Shown: piece after piece, positions 50,801 through 63,665 of the stretch
Numbering within the stretch: position 1 is the first letter of the stretch
Layout of the letters: every line of letters begins with the position of its first letter
NCBI GenBank assembly: GCA_005281725.1
Contig: SSBO01000008.1
Location: 2,480,001-2,544,000 of the forward strand
Reading direction: 5' to 3'
Origin: Wuchereria bancrofti
Taxonomy: Eukaryota > Nematoda > Chromadorea > Rhabditida > Onchocercidae
DNA: 64,000 bases
The notes under the pieces: model-generated
Database searches by the model: none
The model's input: the letters and a program-made list of their open reading frames with translations, nothing else
What the model was told of the DNA's origin: nothing
Position numbers and translations under genes: made by a program

Positions 50801-51784
50801 TATTATCATTTTCAATTTTTTTTTTTTTTTTAAGAAAAGGAAGATTTGAATATGATAGATATTATAAAATTATTAATAACAAATATAAAAAGTTAAAAGT
50901 TCCTAAAAAATGAACCTGATAAAACGAAATTTGATTAACAATTGTTTATCAGTATGAAATAATAATGAAAGAAAAGCTAAACAATTTAGTATGTAACACT
51001 TATAATTTAAATATAGATGAAGAAATATGCAAACATACACATATATTTTATATAAATAAACAGTTTCTGCAGTTTTTTTTTTTGACAAAATAAAAATTGC
51101 ACTTTTGCAAAATATCAATCAACATAATCAGTAAGTATACAATCATTCCCTCTCTCCCTCTCCCTCTCTCTCTCTCTCTCTCTTGTACCTTTCTTAAGTG
51201 GTTATTTATGTTGAAATTACAAGTTATTCAAACAAGTCTTTTTGCTTCTTACCATTACGGTTTGCGTATTTCTTCAAGTAAATTTCTTCATAAAGTCATG
51301 ATTTATTGACATAAGAATGGAAAATATGTTTGTGAAAAGTTGAATGAACAAATACTTCTTCAAATTTTAACATAGACAACCACTTAGTTCCTTTCTTTTT
51401 TTTTTTTTTAAATTTCAAACAATACAATTGAAAATTAGACATTTTAGTTAGAATGAATTGAAAAAAAAAATTTTTTTTTTTCATCGATTGATGCCTGCTA
51501 TTGCATATATCTAACTTTAAATAAATTTAAACCTATGAAAAGTACATCTTATCTCAAAATAATACAATTAAATGATTATTATTATTATTAATTCAAATAT
51601 GGTAATTAATAGAAGCAGGAAGTAACTGGATAGATTAAAAAAAAAGTGATCAAAAGTCATGAAAATGAAAGAAATGACCAAAGAGAAGAGAGAGTATATT
51701 CTAATAATACTGCTTCTATTTATTTATCACAAAAGTACTTCTAATTCTTCGTTCAATATTCGTTCACATAATTTTTCTTTCTCT

Positions 51785-51815
<31 letters not shown>

Positions 51816-53146
51816 TGTTATTTGCTTATATTTCGCTTGAAATGTTTTTAAATTTTTAGTATTGAAATTGAAATATAAAGTAGTATGAAACAATCTGATA
51901 TAGTTTTTTTTTTTTTTAGAAAACTTCTAGATTGAAATAAAAGTGCAGAGATACTTTAAAACTTATGATTAGCTATAATCTTATGAGTAAGAAGAAAAAA
52001 AAAAGAAAGCAATTTTAGAAATGATTCCATATCATTAAAATAATGTGAATTTTAACAATTTAAATTTAAAAGGAAAAAATTGCTTTTAAGAATATTTCAG
52101 TTGGTAATGAAACAAGCATTTCCAATAGATATTTGATGATTATTTTTCACATAAAATTTAACAACAATGAGTCATGATTAATTTGACTTCATTTCAATTC
52201 CCTTTTATGCTCATTGAAGATAATATGTAAAGCATCAAACATTTACTTCCTTTGAAATATTTCTAAAAAAGGTAACTTTTTTTTTTTTAAAAAAATTATT
52301 TATATCTCAGTTAGTGCTTTGTTATGAATTACTGATTTTTTAATTTTAATCAAAATAAGACAAAGTCCATTTTAATGCATGATAAAAATTTATGACTTTT
52401 TATTTTTAATTGAGTTTTATAGTCTACAAAATTTGTGAATATAATAAAAAGTCGATGATATAATGAGTAACAGGTTATTAGATGAGATATTAATAAGTAA
52501 ATATGAATTAGTAAGAACTAATAAATAAATTAAAAAGTAAATAGAAATGAATTGCAAAAGTTATTTAACCACTGTCATAAATGTTATTAATGCTAAGAAT
52601 TACAAGTATGAACAACTTTTAGTTAAAATGAAATGATCAATTGTTGCTAACCGTTATCGATCACAACTTAACAATTCTTAGAGAAACATTTGCTAGCCAA
52701 CAAAATGTAAATTCATAAATTATTGACATAATAACATTAACTTGAAACTTTTTAGTTGAAATAAATCAATCTAACAGCTCTCAGTAATTAATCAAGCACT
52801 AAATTTGATGTCAATTTATCAAGTAGTTATTTTAACTCAAAATTATACCACATTTTGTTGTTAAGCAATCAGTGAGAATTTCTTCTTTTACATGAAAAAA
52901 GAAAAGTTTTTTTTGATTGATATCATTCATTAATTAACAATTAGATTTAAAGCAATTTTGTTACATATAATTCTTTAACTTTCAACAGTTATATAGTAGT
53001 AAATGTTATTAATGTTAATCAATAGAGAATGAAAGTTTAATTTCAATGAAGGTTAATTAAAATGTAATTATAAAAGACAGCAATAATTATTACTGATAAC
53101 AATTATCACTATAATATTTCAAGAGAAAAAAAGAAAAACGACAAAC

Positions 53147-53999
53147 CGTTAGCCAATTTGCTTGCTTTCATCAAAATGTCGAACATATGCATACGATTGA
53201 ATTTTAATTCATTGAACATAAAATAATTATGATCCATTTGATAGTACCGTATCTGAAGTGATGCTATTTGCAGATAACATTCTCCGTACGGTATATTACT
53301 GATCTTAGAACTACCGTATCGCTGTTCATGAAAAATATATGCAACTGTAAGCCAATTCATTCGTTCAAAAATCATACGAATTGCTTTAGTAAGTATTTTA
53401 TATGGACTAATAACACGAGTTAACAATTTGTATTCTTGTCTGTTATCCAAGTTGCTTGTTAGGCCAACTGTAGTAATTACCGGAATACCATTATTTGTAG
53501 CACTTTTCCAATACGGTGACATTCGAGCTACCGATTTTAAGGCATTAACAAAAGCATATCCAATAATACAGTCTAATTTAGCTGTCACCAATTGATTGAT
53601 AGCAACATTAGGACCGTGTGCATCTGATAAATGAGTATCCTTGAAATACAACCGTAAGGAATCTTTTGGTACCAATTTGTTATAGTAAACTTTTTTCAGA
53701 GCTATGTCCACAACTGGTCGAACTAAATTCATTGTAATACCAAACGGATTCTTTGTAAGTTCACCACGTTTAATAGGAACAGGAAAAAGAATATGTATTG
53801 GATACTTTGATGAAATATCAACGATTACATTTCGTTGCTGTTGAATTCTCTGAATGGAACGATGATTTTGAATGTGTCGTAAATGTCGTATGTTATGTTG
53901 AGATTTTCGGATTAAGTTATCTTGAACAGAATGTGAGCAAAATAAGAATTGAAAAAGAAATAAGTAAAATAGCATTGAAAATTCACTAATTACAATCAT
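53147..53999 (-). CDS. gcy-28: Distal alternative first exon of the cyclase: extracellular domain variant 2
   Basis: An 853-nt exon, 284 codons plus one base. Starts ATG with a clean signal peptide (MIVISEFSMLFYLFLFQFLF CSHS). A basic, Gln/His/Arg-rich linker (RHLRHIQNHRSIQRIQQQRN) follows, then the same ANF-receptor-type fold as the proximal exon: IHILFPVPI, FGITMNLVRPVVDIALKK, DCIIGYAFVNALKSVA, GIPVITTVGLTSNLDNRQEY, MNWLTVAYIFHEQRYGS. It ends MKASKLAN plus G, donor GTTTGT, the same phase and the same LAN ending as the proximal exon, so it splices to the same shared exon at 35,412. Only about a third of positions look alike between the variants, so they probably sense different ligands or pair differently. 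The spliced protein would have about 1,294 residues, near the usual length for GCY-28. Confidence 0.88.
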
Positions 54000-55245
54000 A
54001 TTCGTTCCATCACAAATCGTTAATATTACAGTGGCAAAGAATTAGCCATTTGAATTTTTCAATATGATCAATAATTATTGCTATTTTCCTTTTCACTAAT
54101 ATCAGAACTTGAGTACTGGTCACTACTGGTCACTAATATGTGAACTTGAAGACTTTTGTATTGACCTGTAACAGTAGAGTTTCTAATTTCTTCGAACATT
54201 CATTTAGCATTGAAATAAATATTTATATGAATTGATTTCTGCCAAAAAACGAGGTTAAATGCGAAATATATTTAACTTTGCACTAGCAGTATTAGTTGTG
54301 AAATAAAAAATTATGAGAATGATAGGTATAAGGATGTCTTTTAAAATTATAAAAATTAATCTTCCTGATCAAGAAAGCTTTAATTAAATAAAAACAGAAA
54401 AAAAATGAAACAATCAATACTCTAATCTTCTATTACACAATTATTTTTAAAATCATAAATATTACTGTCAAATTTGGAAAAGAGCAATAATGCTGAAATA
54501 TCTTACAACTTGAAATTAACTGCAAAAAAGACGAATTAATTAGGATGGAAAAAAATGACTATTAGCATAATTGGATAATGGAATGAGTTTATAATTAAAA
54601 TAGTTGTTCGATGTATAATAATTACATCTTAATAAACCAATCATTTTTATGTCATTCATATACATTAGGGCTGTATAATTAGCAGTTTAGATGTTAAATT
54701 TAAAAATAATAATAGTATTACGCTAATTTCATTAAATTAGTGAATTTTATATCAAAAATATTAAACTTGCCGAGGACGAATTGCAGGAATAAATTTCATT
54801 GTAATCATCACAAGAATGAGAAATTTTGAAGAATCTGAGAGCCATTACTTTTTTTTCCTTTTTTTTTGTTTTTAAAAGTCTCATTTGAGAGAAATTTCAA
54901 TTTGATCCATTTACACTAGAATTTCGTTTCCTCCTATGGTTTCCACTTCATCAGAAGTTTCATTCAAATAATTTATTACAAATAGACAATGCAAAAGCAA
55001 TAGGAATGCAAATTGATTTCCTTCATTTTGTTATATGTATCAAAAATATTTTAACATTTTAGAAATTTTTTTGATTACCATATCAAATTTATTTTCTTTA
55101 AAATCAATCTGCAAACGATTTCAATAGAACGAACAATTTTTTCGCTATCTTAAAATCTCCATCAAATATTTTTTTTTATTTCTCTCTTTCTCTGATAATA
55201 CAAAATAAAAACTAAAGAAGTGATTATGAAAGTTGTTTATATCAC

Positions 55246-55396
55246 TGAACGATATTACATACAGTAGTTCAGTATTATCGTAATCATTTTTTCAGTGATG
55301 ATATTTCATACGGTAATTCAGCATTATCGTAATCATTTTTTCAGTGATGATATTTCATACAGTAATTCAGCATTATCGTAATCATTTTTTCAATTT
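55246..55396. repeat. About 55-bp tandem repeat, three copies
   Basis: CAGTATTATCGTAATCATTT (or GCATTATCG) with TTTTCAGTGATGATATTTCA and TACAGTAATT recurs three times, the first copy most diverged. About 1.3 kb upstream of the distal cyclase first exon. Confidence 0.88.
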
Positions 55397-57934
55397 TTTT
55401 TAATGATTTGATTCTTTCTTTGCAAAGTATCAGATTAAAATGCAATCACTTTCCCGCATTATCATTTCTCGTTAAGTCTTTTTCAATTTTGTTTAGATCT
55501 GTTTAGATCCTTTAGACTTTTGCAGATAATTCTTGTGATCATTTCGTTATGTAAAAGCTTCGCGAAATATAATGATTGACATATAATCAATTTAAAATTT
55601 TTCCTCTATATGCACTTTTACTTTTTTAAATTTCACCATAAATTGCTTTTTTTTTTAAATTAATCTAAATCTTCGTCTTTGATATTCTTTGGTCGCATCA
55701 TTCCTTTCAGTTATATTAAATCTGCAATTATATATACTAGCATATAGGTTAGTTCATCTCTTAACCATTTCATCCTTCAAATTTTTTATGCCAAAGTCAG
55801 AAATGATTATAAATGAAAATTCATTATAATTTGAAACAATAGGAGAAATTTTTGTGGATTAGCTTAAATGATTGCCAAAATCAATCATTCATTCATTTTC
55901 TCTCTAATATTCCCGTATTTTGACAAACTCGTTTCTTGGCCTTTTTGCAAGCTAAAATATTGAAATTTCATTTCTTTCTTTCTAGCCAAAACAATTCAGT
56001 CAAATTAAGAGTTCTGAAGGAGCACTTAGTCATAAATTGAAATTCTTAGCAATCTTTTCTGGATTTATCTCTATAGCATCTGAGGGAGTATAGCAAAAGC
56101 AGCGAGATCCATTTTATTCGAAAAAGTTATTTTCTCTTCAAATTTCAATGTTTTTTGTTGATAAATCCTTTGTTCTTTTTCTAATGCAGTATTTTGCAAA
56201 TATATTGTATTATCCATTCTTTCCACTCTTTTTTTGGTCTATTTTATAAATTTAAAAGCAATTAATGGATGTTATGTGTGATCTTTTAGTAAATTATTTT
56301 CGAAACAAATATAATAGAGTTTATGCTATGTAATCCATTTATTTTTGAATTTTGCTAATCGTTATTAACATATAATTTTGTAAATTTTAGTTTCATTCAA
56401 TCATAAATGATTACTAAAGTATGTTTATACTTGAAAAGTTTGCAGTAACAAATGGAATAATTTCTACTGTAACAAAATTGATCAATAAATATAGACCTAA
56501 AAGTACTTTCATTTCAAGCGAACTAATTGCTTCCTTTTCAAAAATCTTCCTTTGTTTAAATAGACCAAATAAGTAAGACAGAACCAGACATTTTCAAAAT
56601 ATTATATTACAAATATATTAAAAACTTAACTTAAATATAAAATTCATCAATAAAGAATGAATATTAATTCTTACTTTTCTATTATTTTATATTTCCTTTT
56701 TTTTTTTTTTTTTGTGAAAATTTTGCCAAACATTGATTCTGTAATTTTCATAAACTCTTATTGAGAGTTGAAAAGTGCTTAAATTGGTGTTGTTAAAGCC
56801 TTCCAAACGTTTAAAAGTACATCGAAGATTTTTAATTTGGTATTTGTCATTCAAAAAAAAATCATTCAACAAAAATATATTTGAAAAGTATTTGAGATTC
56901 ACTAAACCAATTTGAGGCTATAAAATTATCTTCCACAAAAAAAAAAAAAAAAATTCTCAGATCTTACGAAAGAAAAAATTTCCACGAAAATTTCTTAATA
57001 CTGAAAAGGGAATGCGCTAAATGTTTCATTTGAAATTCCAAACAAAAATTTCCATCCAATTTAATTTTCAATTTTGTTTAACAACTATCAAGTTCCGTTT
57101 TTGCCTTGAAAACTACTGCTATTATATTTAAAAGATCCATAAAGTACTTGAAACTGCATGATAGATTGTCGAGCAATATTTAAGTACCTAAAAAAAAAAA
57201 ATGAAAATTCAAGTCTGTAGGAAAGGTACGATATACAAGGACAAATAATACATGCCTCTTAAATATTTGTGAGTTCGTTTTTTCTTTTTTTTTTTAAAAT
57301 AGAGCAAAAAAAGGATTCTAAATATGCAGATTTTATATTTTTCAATTAATTTTTGAAGTAAACAACTGAAAATGTTACCAACTTCTTATGGAAAAAAAAT
57401 ATATTTTCATATGCGTTCATGCTTTATCATTTTTTAATTTTAAAAGTTCATCTTTTTTACGAAAATTATGCTTGAAAATAATTTGAAGAGCGATTGATAC
57501 ACGCTTTAATTTAAGGCTATAAAATGAAATTTTTCATCAGTTTGGCACGTAATTTAAAACGAAATTGAATATGAACGAGTGATATGTTCAATGAAACCGT
57601 AGAATCTACTTAAGTCAAATTAAATTGAATCGAAGCTACTTAAACTGAATTAGTTATATTGAATTTCCATTGAGCGATGAATCAATAACTAAGAAAATAT
57701 TGAAAAAAAAAAAAGAAACAATTGAGAAAGTTGGCAAATGCTCATTATTGGTCTAAGGGAGCGAATTAATCAAATTAAATTGATACTGTCAAATGTGCTA
57801 GTGTCATACAAATTGACAGCCTCAGATGTAATATGAAATTTGAAATTAAAGGAAAGTTTGCGATTTCAATTACCAAACAGTTCATTCAAAAAATGAGGAA
57901 TCATGAATTTTTCTTAATTCAACTTCTGTACTAC

Positions 57935-57936
<2 letters not shown>

Positions 57937-57965
<29 letters not shown>
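57937..57965. repeat. (ATT)n microsatellite
   Basis: About nine uninterrupted ATT units following CTACT. Confidence 0.95.
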
Positions 57966-57969
<4 letters not shown>

Positions 57970-59908
57970 ATTATGCAAACACAATCAGCCAATTTCTGTT
58001 GATTCAGAAAATAATAAAAAGAGCTCTGATACTATCTATGTTGATTGATTTCACATTTACAAATGGTACTTTTAAAAAGCTGCCCAAAGTTTGCACTAGA
58101 AATTTATCAAAAATGTAAAAAGAATATTGTATCTGTAAGAGTTATTATGGTAATACTTGCTTACTTTATCAAAATTTATTAAAATTAAATTTTGATTTCG
58201 GAATGTTTTTTTTTTTGTAAAGTATTATTAGCAACAAAATTTACTTATATTTTGTAATTGTATCAGATATAAATGAAAAAAAAAAAAAAGAAAAAATATC
58301 CACCGATGATCAATGATTAATAAACCATAGAACGTTTATTTTAACTGGCTATTATTACATAATCAAAATTAGTAATGCAAGCAAAATGTAATGTATCATT
58401 AAAATTTCAAGCAAATTGGCACTTTTACGAATCATTAAAATATGAAAGAGATTTATTTACAGTGATTAAATTTAATAGGTCTCACTCATTTTACTTTACT
58501 TGAACGCCTGTTTAGGAAGAAAAAAATTGAGAATATTTATTATTTCTTTAAATTATATGCTTTAAACTTTAAGGGATATTTTTTTGAAAAAATTAAACCA
58601 AAAATATTTTTGCATAATTAATGCAGTAAAAATATGCTCAAATTAAATCTGAAAAAAAAAAAAAAGGAATTGAAATGAAAAAAAAGGTAAATAAAAAAAA
58701 ATTGAAATTATTATTACTTAAGTACTGCTATCAATGGTTATTATTTATTTGTGTACTGCATGCTTAATATGCTGTATAAACAATGATTTAATGTTTTACA
58801 TTATTGTATATTAATTACAGTTATTTAATACTCATAAATTGTTGCACATGAAAATTTGAACAAAATTTCACAACTTCAATATCTTAAAGTTAAAAATTTG
58901 AATGATAAAATTTAACGAATCATTATTTTAGAACAAATCAAAGTTATTTTTTGAAATGAAAAATTCAGCTAAAACATATAGCATTACATTTTTAATATTT
59001 CAATTTATTCTTACAACACAAATTTGGCTTAATGATTAATAAACATTAAATAAAAAAAAATAGCCAAAATAACCAAATGGGAAAAAGAGCTAAGAAATGG
59101 CTTACAAAATAAACAAAGTATTATGCTATATGCTATGCGTTTTATTTTTATCTTTTTATTTTATTTTTTTCATTCTTGTACATATCACAATTTATTTGTC
59201 TCAAAAATAAAATGAAAAGAGGAGGAAAATTATTGAGAAAAAAAAAGCAAAGTCAAAAAGAACGAAGTCTAAAATTCATTTCTTCAAATTAATTTAGACA
59301 AAATTTGTTACAGCATGGTTCCTCATAAGAACTAATTTATCTTTTTGCCTTTTCATACAATCAATTTTTTTCTCTATCTACTAAATTAGAATAGATTTTT
59401 CATTTCAAAAAAAAAAAAAAAGATTAGACTAAATAAGATGGTTCTTTTTCGATCATAAATTTTGATTAAAAAACATTAGAAATCCAATATGATTTGATTT
59501 GCTTTTTCTTATTTAGTAGCAGTACATAAAATTGTTCCATTTTAAAATTACAAAAAACTTTTAATTAATAGTATTTATATTGTGAATACATATCAAATTT
59601 ATTATTTTTGTAAACATTATGTGTTTTTTCGAAATTTAGTATTGACGTGTAAAAAACGTTAGTGAAATCAGTCAGATTAGATGTTATCATGAATCTTTTA
59701 ATTATGCAACACTTAAGCAAAAAAAGAAAAGAAAAAGAAAGAAAAAAGAAAGAAAAAATTGATGTGAAAAAAATATATATATATTATTGATTGAAATAGC
59801 ATATTTTATAAAATCTTTCAAATTTAAGTACCTCAATGCTAAATTATAGTATCCACTTTGCAAAAAGCATTTTGGAAATGTTTCTGATTATAATAATAAC
59901 ATTTCAGG

Positions 59909-60130
59909 ATATAAGCAAATTTAATGGACCAATAAGGGTAGCTAATAGTGAAAATGTTGGAGAAATAATCAACCATCATTCACAAATATGTTTTTCCATT
60001 GCTCTCCACAAGTTAAAAAAACGACATGAAAACCGAACTGTTCAGGAAGCCTTAAAATTTGATTTTAGAGCTTTTAAAGTGTTAAAATTTATTTTCGTAA
60101 GGATAAGTTTAATAATTATAAAATCAAGCA
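59909..60130 (+). mobile_element. Possible relic of a mariner/Tc1-type transposase (helix-turn-helix part)
   Basis: The frame reads GPIRVANSENVGEIINHHSQ, then SIALHKLKKRHENRTVQEAL, then KFDFRAFKV. This recalls the second HTH of Tc1/mariner-like transposases, where a GRPR-hook-like start and ENV precede an R/S KLA-type helix, then RTVxRxLKxDLxxxxYK. Base composition is less AT-rich than the flanks. The stretch is preceded by TTTCAG and followed by GTAAGG, so it could instead be an exon of an unknown gene. No DDE residues and no terminal inverted repeats were seen nearby. Confidence 0.35.
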
Positions 60131-60165
60131 AAATAAATAGATGTTTGGAAGTTGAGATGAAATAA

Positions 60166-61521
60166 AAAAATTGAAATTTCATGATTTTTAAATTTGACAC
60201 TCAACTCTTCTTCCATTTACCTTTTTTTTTTTCTTTTTTATCTTTCATCAAATTGGATTTACTCATTGATCCTTTCAGTAGTTTCAAATTTTTTTATCGA
60301 AAAATTTAGGTTATCTATTTAGGTTAGTTAAACTTGTTACAATTCAAAAAATAATGATTTTTTGGAATTTTTGGCAAGAATGTGTTGTTACGAATGGAAT
60401 TTTATTTTTTAAATAATAATTATTATTATTATAAGAAATGACTATGTATGAACGATATCAACGAAATGAAGACGACAAACATGGAACCAATTTGTGAGAG
60501 AAGTAATTTCGACCCCATATTCACCTCTTCATTAATAGATCAGACACTTTTCCACATAAATAATTCCTGATTCCACTATTTTAGTAATGACCAGATTTTA
60601 TCTAAATAAAAATAATGATTTGATGTGTGATATAACTTGCACAAGCAGATAATCTTCATAATTTTCATGTTTTTTTTCCAAAAATTTGACCTAAAACATT
60701 GCAAAAAAAAAAAAAATTACTTAAGCAAAGCAAAATCCGATTTAAATAAATTCAAAAAAAAAACCTTCCTAGCAAGCAACTTTCAATCATTTGAAGGGAA
60801 CATCATATCAGTAAGTATAATCGTTATAAGTAGGCAAAAAATTATGGCTAACTGCTTTCTCGGAAAAAAAATAATAAACCTTCAGTACAGTGTAAACAGA
60901 ATACTAAAATAAAAGATGGAATCTCAACTGTTTCGCGCTAAAAACTAATTTTGTTCGAAAAAGCAAATTAATTTCAACTTTGTCACTGCACTGTTGACTT
61001 TGCTGCCATTTGTAAACAACTCGTGCCCCAATAACACCGTACACCCAGATGAATTGTGACATGTTAGTCTTCTCCGATTCATAACTTATTTTTAGATTTA
61101 TTTTTGTTCAGTTTCAACAAATTTTATTCATTTGATATTGAATGGATCAGCTGAAAACTTTAAAATTCCGAAAAATTTTTTGATATGTCACAATAAGTGA
61201 GAATAATGAATAAGTGTGAAAGGTATGCTAGATTTAGCAATTAATTAAAGTATAACTTAGAATCACACCATATCAATATCAAGATATGTAACTATGAATT
61301 TTCAAAGATATGGTTTAAGTGATACTTCTAATAATGGCTAGTGTTTGTTAGTTTAATTTAGTGTATAAAATTGTTGGTCGTGAATTAGACGTCGTATAAG
61401 CCTTTGTATTTGTAGTACTGAAAACATCTTACATAAAAATGTGTTGATTCTGATTAAAAGTAATGATGATCATTTCAAACAATTTCTTATGATTTAAATT
61501 TATTTTGAAATTATAAAATTA
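60166..61521. other. Region with weak coding signals, no gene assigned
   Basis: One plus-strand frame (60,637-60,912) includes SKAKSDLNKFKKKTFLASNF ending at a good donor (ATATCA|GTAAGT near 60,809). I could not link it to the flanking frames or to a family. Confidence 0.4.
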
Positions 61522-61792
61522 ATGATGTTGCATATTTTATTAGTTGTTATTTTGTTGATAAAAGTGAAGGGAAAACTGGTAAATTTTCATCAAATAAGAA
61601 ATGTCAGGAAATTTTTGCAATATTTCTTGTCTAATACAATTAGGCACATCTGTCTTGTATTTCAGGTTGACATTGCTAATTGTCAAAATATACACATTTT
61701 TTATTTCTTTTAAATGAGTAAAATTTGTAAAAACTATCAAATTTATGATGTAATATGCATGTTTGTGTATGGGTACCATTTTCAAATATAGT

Positions 61793-61900
61793 TAGATGCA
61801 AAAAAAAGGAAATATTGTTCAATATAGGATGCAAAAAAAAAAATATTATTGAATGTAGGATGCAAAAAAAAGAAATATTGTTGAATGTAGGATACGCAAA
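61793..61900. repeat. About 31-35-bp tandem repeat, three copies plus partial
   Basis: GGATGCAAAAAAAA followed by GAAATATTGTT(C/G)AAT recurs three times with varying A-run length, then GGATACGCAAAAC. Non-coding. Confidence 0.88.
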
Positions 61901-62135
61901 ACGAAATTGCATGAGTGTAATTATTGCATTAAGAAAAAAAAACATTTAAAAAAGTTTCAAAAAAAAAGTAAACTTTGTTTAAATTTGTTCAATAAATGTG
62001 ATAAAGAATCAAATAAACTGACATAAAATTTGAGAAAGAAATAAAAAAGTTTAAAGATCAAAAAAAAAGAGAAGGTACAAACATCGTACAAACAAACAAT
62101 TAGTGTGAAGTGGTATAATAATAAATAAAAAGTGT

Positions 62136-62507
62136 ATGTGCATGAAAAGGTGTATATGCAATAAGCAACTGGTAAAATTATCTCATAAAATTTACGAGAA
62201 AAAAAAATCGCTTTCTTTTAATAGGAGATTTGATGAATTTTCCACAGTTCCACAGAATGATCAGATGTTTTGTATTCAATCGTTGGTTGAATTTCCAGAA
62301 AAAAAAAAGGAAAAAAAAGCGGTTCCAAATAACTGTATGCAAAGTTATGCGAACAAACTAAATTCCAAACAGTCTAACAGTTTGTCGTCGTTAGCAGCTG
62401 CAAATAGCAAAAGAAATTTCATCCACAATAGAAAGAAAAAAAAATTTTCTAAAATTAATAATAAAGTGACGAATACGACAATTAGACAATTAGGGGATTC
62501 TTACTAA
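62136..62507 (+). CDS. Uncharacterised open frame, 123 codons
   Basis: The longest plus-strand ATG frame in the right-hand 10 kb. Starts with a Cys-bearing stretch (MCMKRCICNKQL), then Lys/Ser/Asn-rich sequence with SLSSLAAANSKRNF near residue 80 and ends RQLGDSY. No signal peptide, membrane segment or known domain. Composition in the middle (residues 30-95) is less biased than chance AT-rich frames, which is the only argument for coding. It might be a terminal exon of a gene or a chance frame. Confidence 0.25.
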   Translation: MCMKRCICNKQLVKLSHKIYEKKKSLSFNRRFDEFSTVPQNDQMFCIQSLVEFPEKKKEKKAVPNNCMQSYANKLNSKQSNSLSSLAAANSKRNFIHNRKKKKFSKINNKVTNTTIRQLGDSY

Positions 62508-63518
62508 AATCGATTTGCTCGGCAAATAAGAAGTTTAAATGAACAGACAAAAAAGAAAAACTTTTTTTTTCTGCACGCAATAAATGCATTACAAATAAGC
62601 ATCTTTTACAAAACATGCCAATGCAAATCTTAAAGAAGCAGAAAAAAAAAATTGTTATATTAAAAGAGACCCAAAAAAGGAAAGTCATTTGCATATGGAA
62701 GAAACAATAAAAGAAACTGTATAAGTAAAATTAGCAGGTGTAAACTGGCAATTGCATTTCTTTAACTGTTGAATACGGTGCTCGCGGTGAATTGTGTGCA
62801 TAAAAATCGTAATTTGAAAAGAAAGCAAGAAGAAATAGTAGCAAGAAACTTATTGACAACCTGAAAAGACTTCAGGATATCAATTTATGAATATTTTTAG
62901 GATTCTTAATTTCTCTAAGAATATACCATAAAGAATAAGAAATAACTTTAGAATTTGATGAAACTCCACTACCAGATAAACTAACCATGGAAATCTACAA
63001 GTAACTTGCAATATCTTCTCAAAGGAAATGACCACGATGCTATGTTAAATGCTAAAATGGCACAGCCATTTGATACGAAATTAATTAATATAGTAATATG
63101 GCAAATTTTTGAAATATCAATATGAGAAATTTGTAATTAAACGATATAAACTGCAAAAAGTTATGATAGAAAAAAAAATTACTCATAAAAGGAATAAACT
63201 TAAGCTAAAATCACGAAATATAAGATTTCATAGATATGAATAGCAAGTCTGAGGTTTGTTTCTTTCTTTTCAAGGTAACATATTGAGAATGCAAAAAAAA
63301 AAAAAAAAAAGAAAAGAGAAAAATGGAGGTGCTTGAGTGTGTGTGCTTTAATTATTACCTATTGTGAAAGGTTGCAGTGCACGGAAGGTCGAAAACTACT
63401 TCAACAATTAATCATGGTAATTTAAAAAAAAGAAAAAACAAAACTTTTTTTGATTTACCAATTTTATTGCTCAACAACCCCTTACTTATCCATCAAATTT
63501 CTTACCTGCTCTGCAAAA

Positions 63519-63665
63519 ATGTTTCTTTTAATCTTATTAACTTTTATTTGCTTACTTGCTACCTCAAAAGCCAGATACATTGTTGGAAATATTGCAGCTG
63601 TGGAATGCACTCTCTTTTCAAATCTTTTCAAATATTTAAAATGGCAGTTTTATTTTCCAAAGTAA
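63519..63665 (+). CDS. Short frame with a signal peptide, possible first exon of a secreted protein
   Basis: ATG begins MFLLILLTFICLLATSKAR, a textbook signal peptide with an A-x-A-like cleavage region, followed by YIVGNIAAVECTLFSNLFKY. The frame stops after 48 residues, but a donor (CCAAA|GTAAAT) overlaps the stop, so the coding part may continue in an exon further right, possibly outside the window. The N-terminal layout is reminiscent of nematode secreted families such as transthyretin-like proteins, but no diagnostic motif is present. Confidence 0.35.
   Translation: MFLLILLTFICLLATSKARYIVGNIAAVECTLFSNLFKYLKWQFYFPK

Larger units (their letters stand above)
45419..53146. other. Non-coding region between the two alternative cyclase first exons
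   Basis: About 7.7 kb of AT-rich DNA: intron for the distal isoform and upstream DNA for the proximal one. Holds (AAT)n near 45,762-45,830, a pure A run at 46,378-46,410, GA/CT tracts (46,101-46,116, 49,736-49,763, 50,233-50,246, 51,149-51,183, 51,779-51,805), a diverged duplication near 47,650-47,860 and a CRE-type palindrome at 46,350. No additional coding exon recognised. Confidence 0.6.
54000..59835. other. Upstream region of the cyclase gene, no gene seen
   Basis: About 5.8 kb upstream of the distal first exon and its likely promoter. AT-rich, with homopolymer tracts, a TTA microsatellite and a 55-bp tandem repeat listed separately. No domain-bearing frame on either strand. Confidence 0.6.

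Noticed and set aside
61522..61713. A frame starting MMLHILLVVILLIKVKGKL, with or without a short second exon at 61,666
   Set aside because: A hydrophobic start is easily produced in T-rich DNA, and the remaining 15-40 residues show no family or cysteine pattern.
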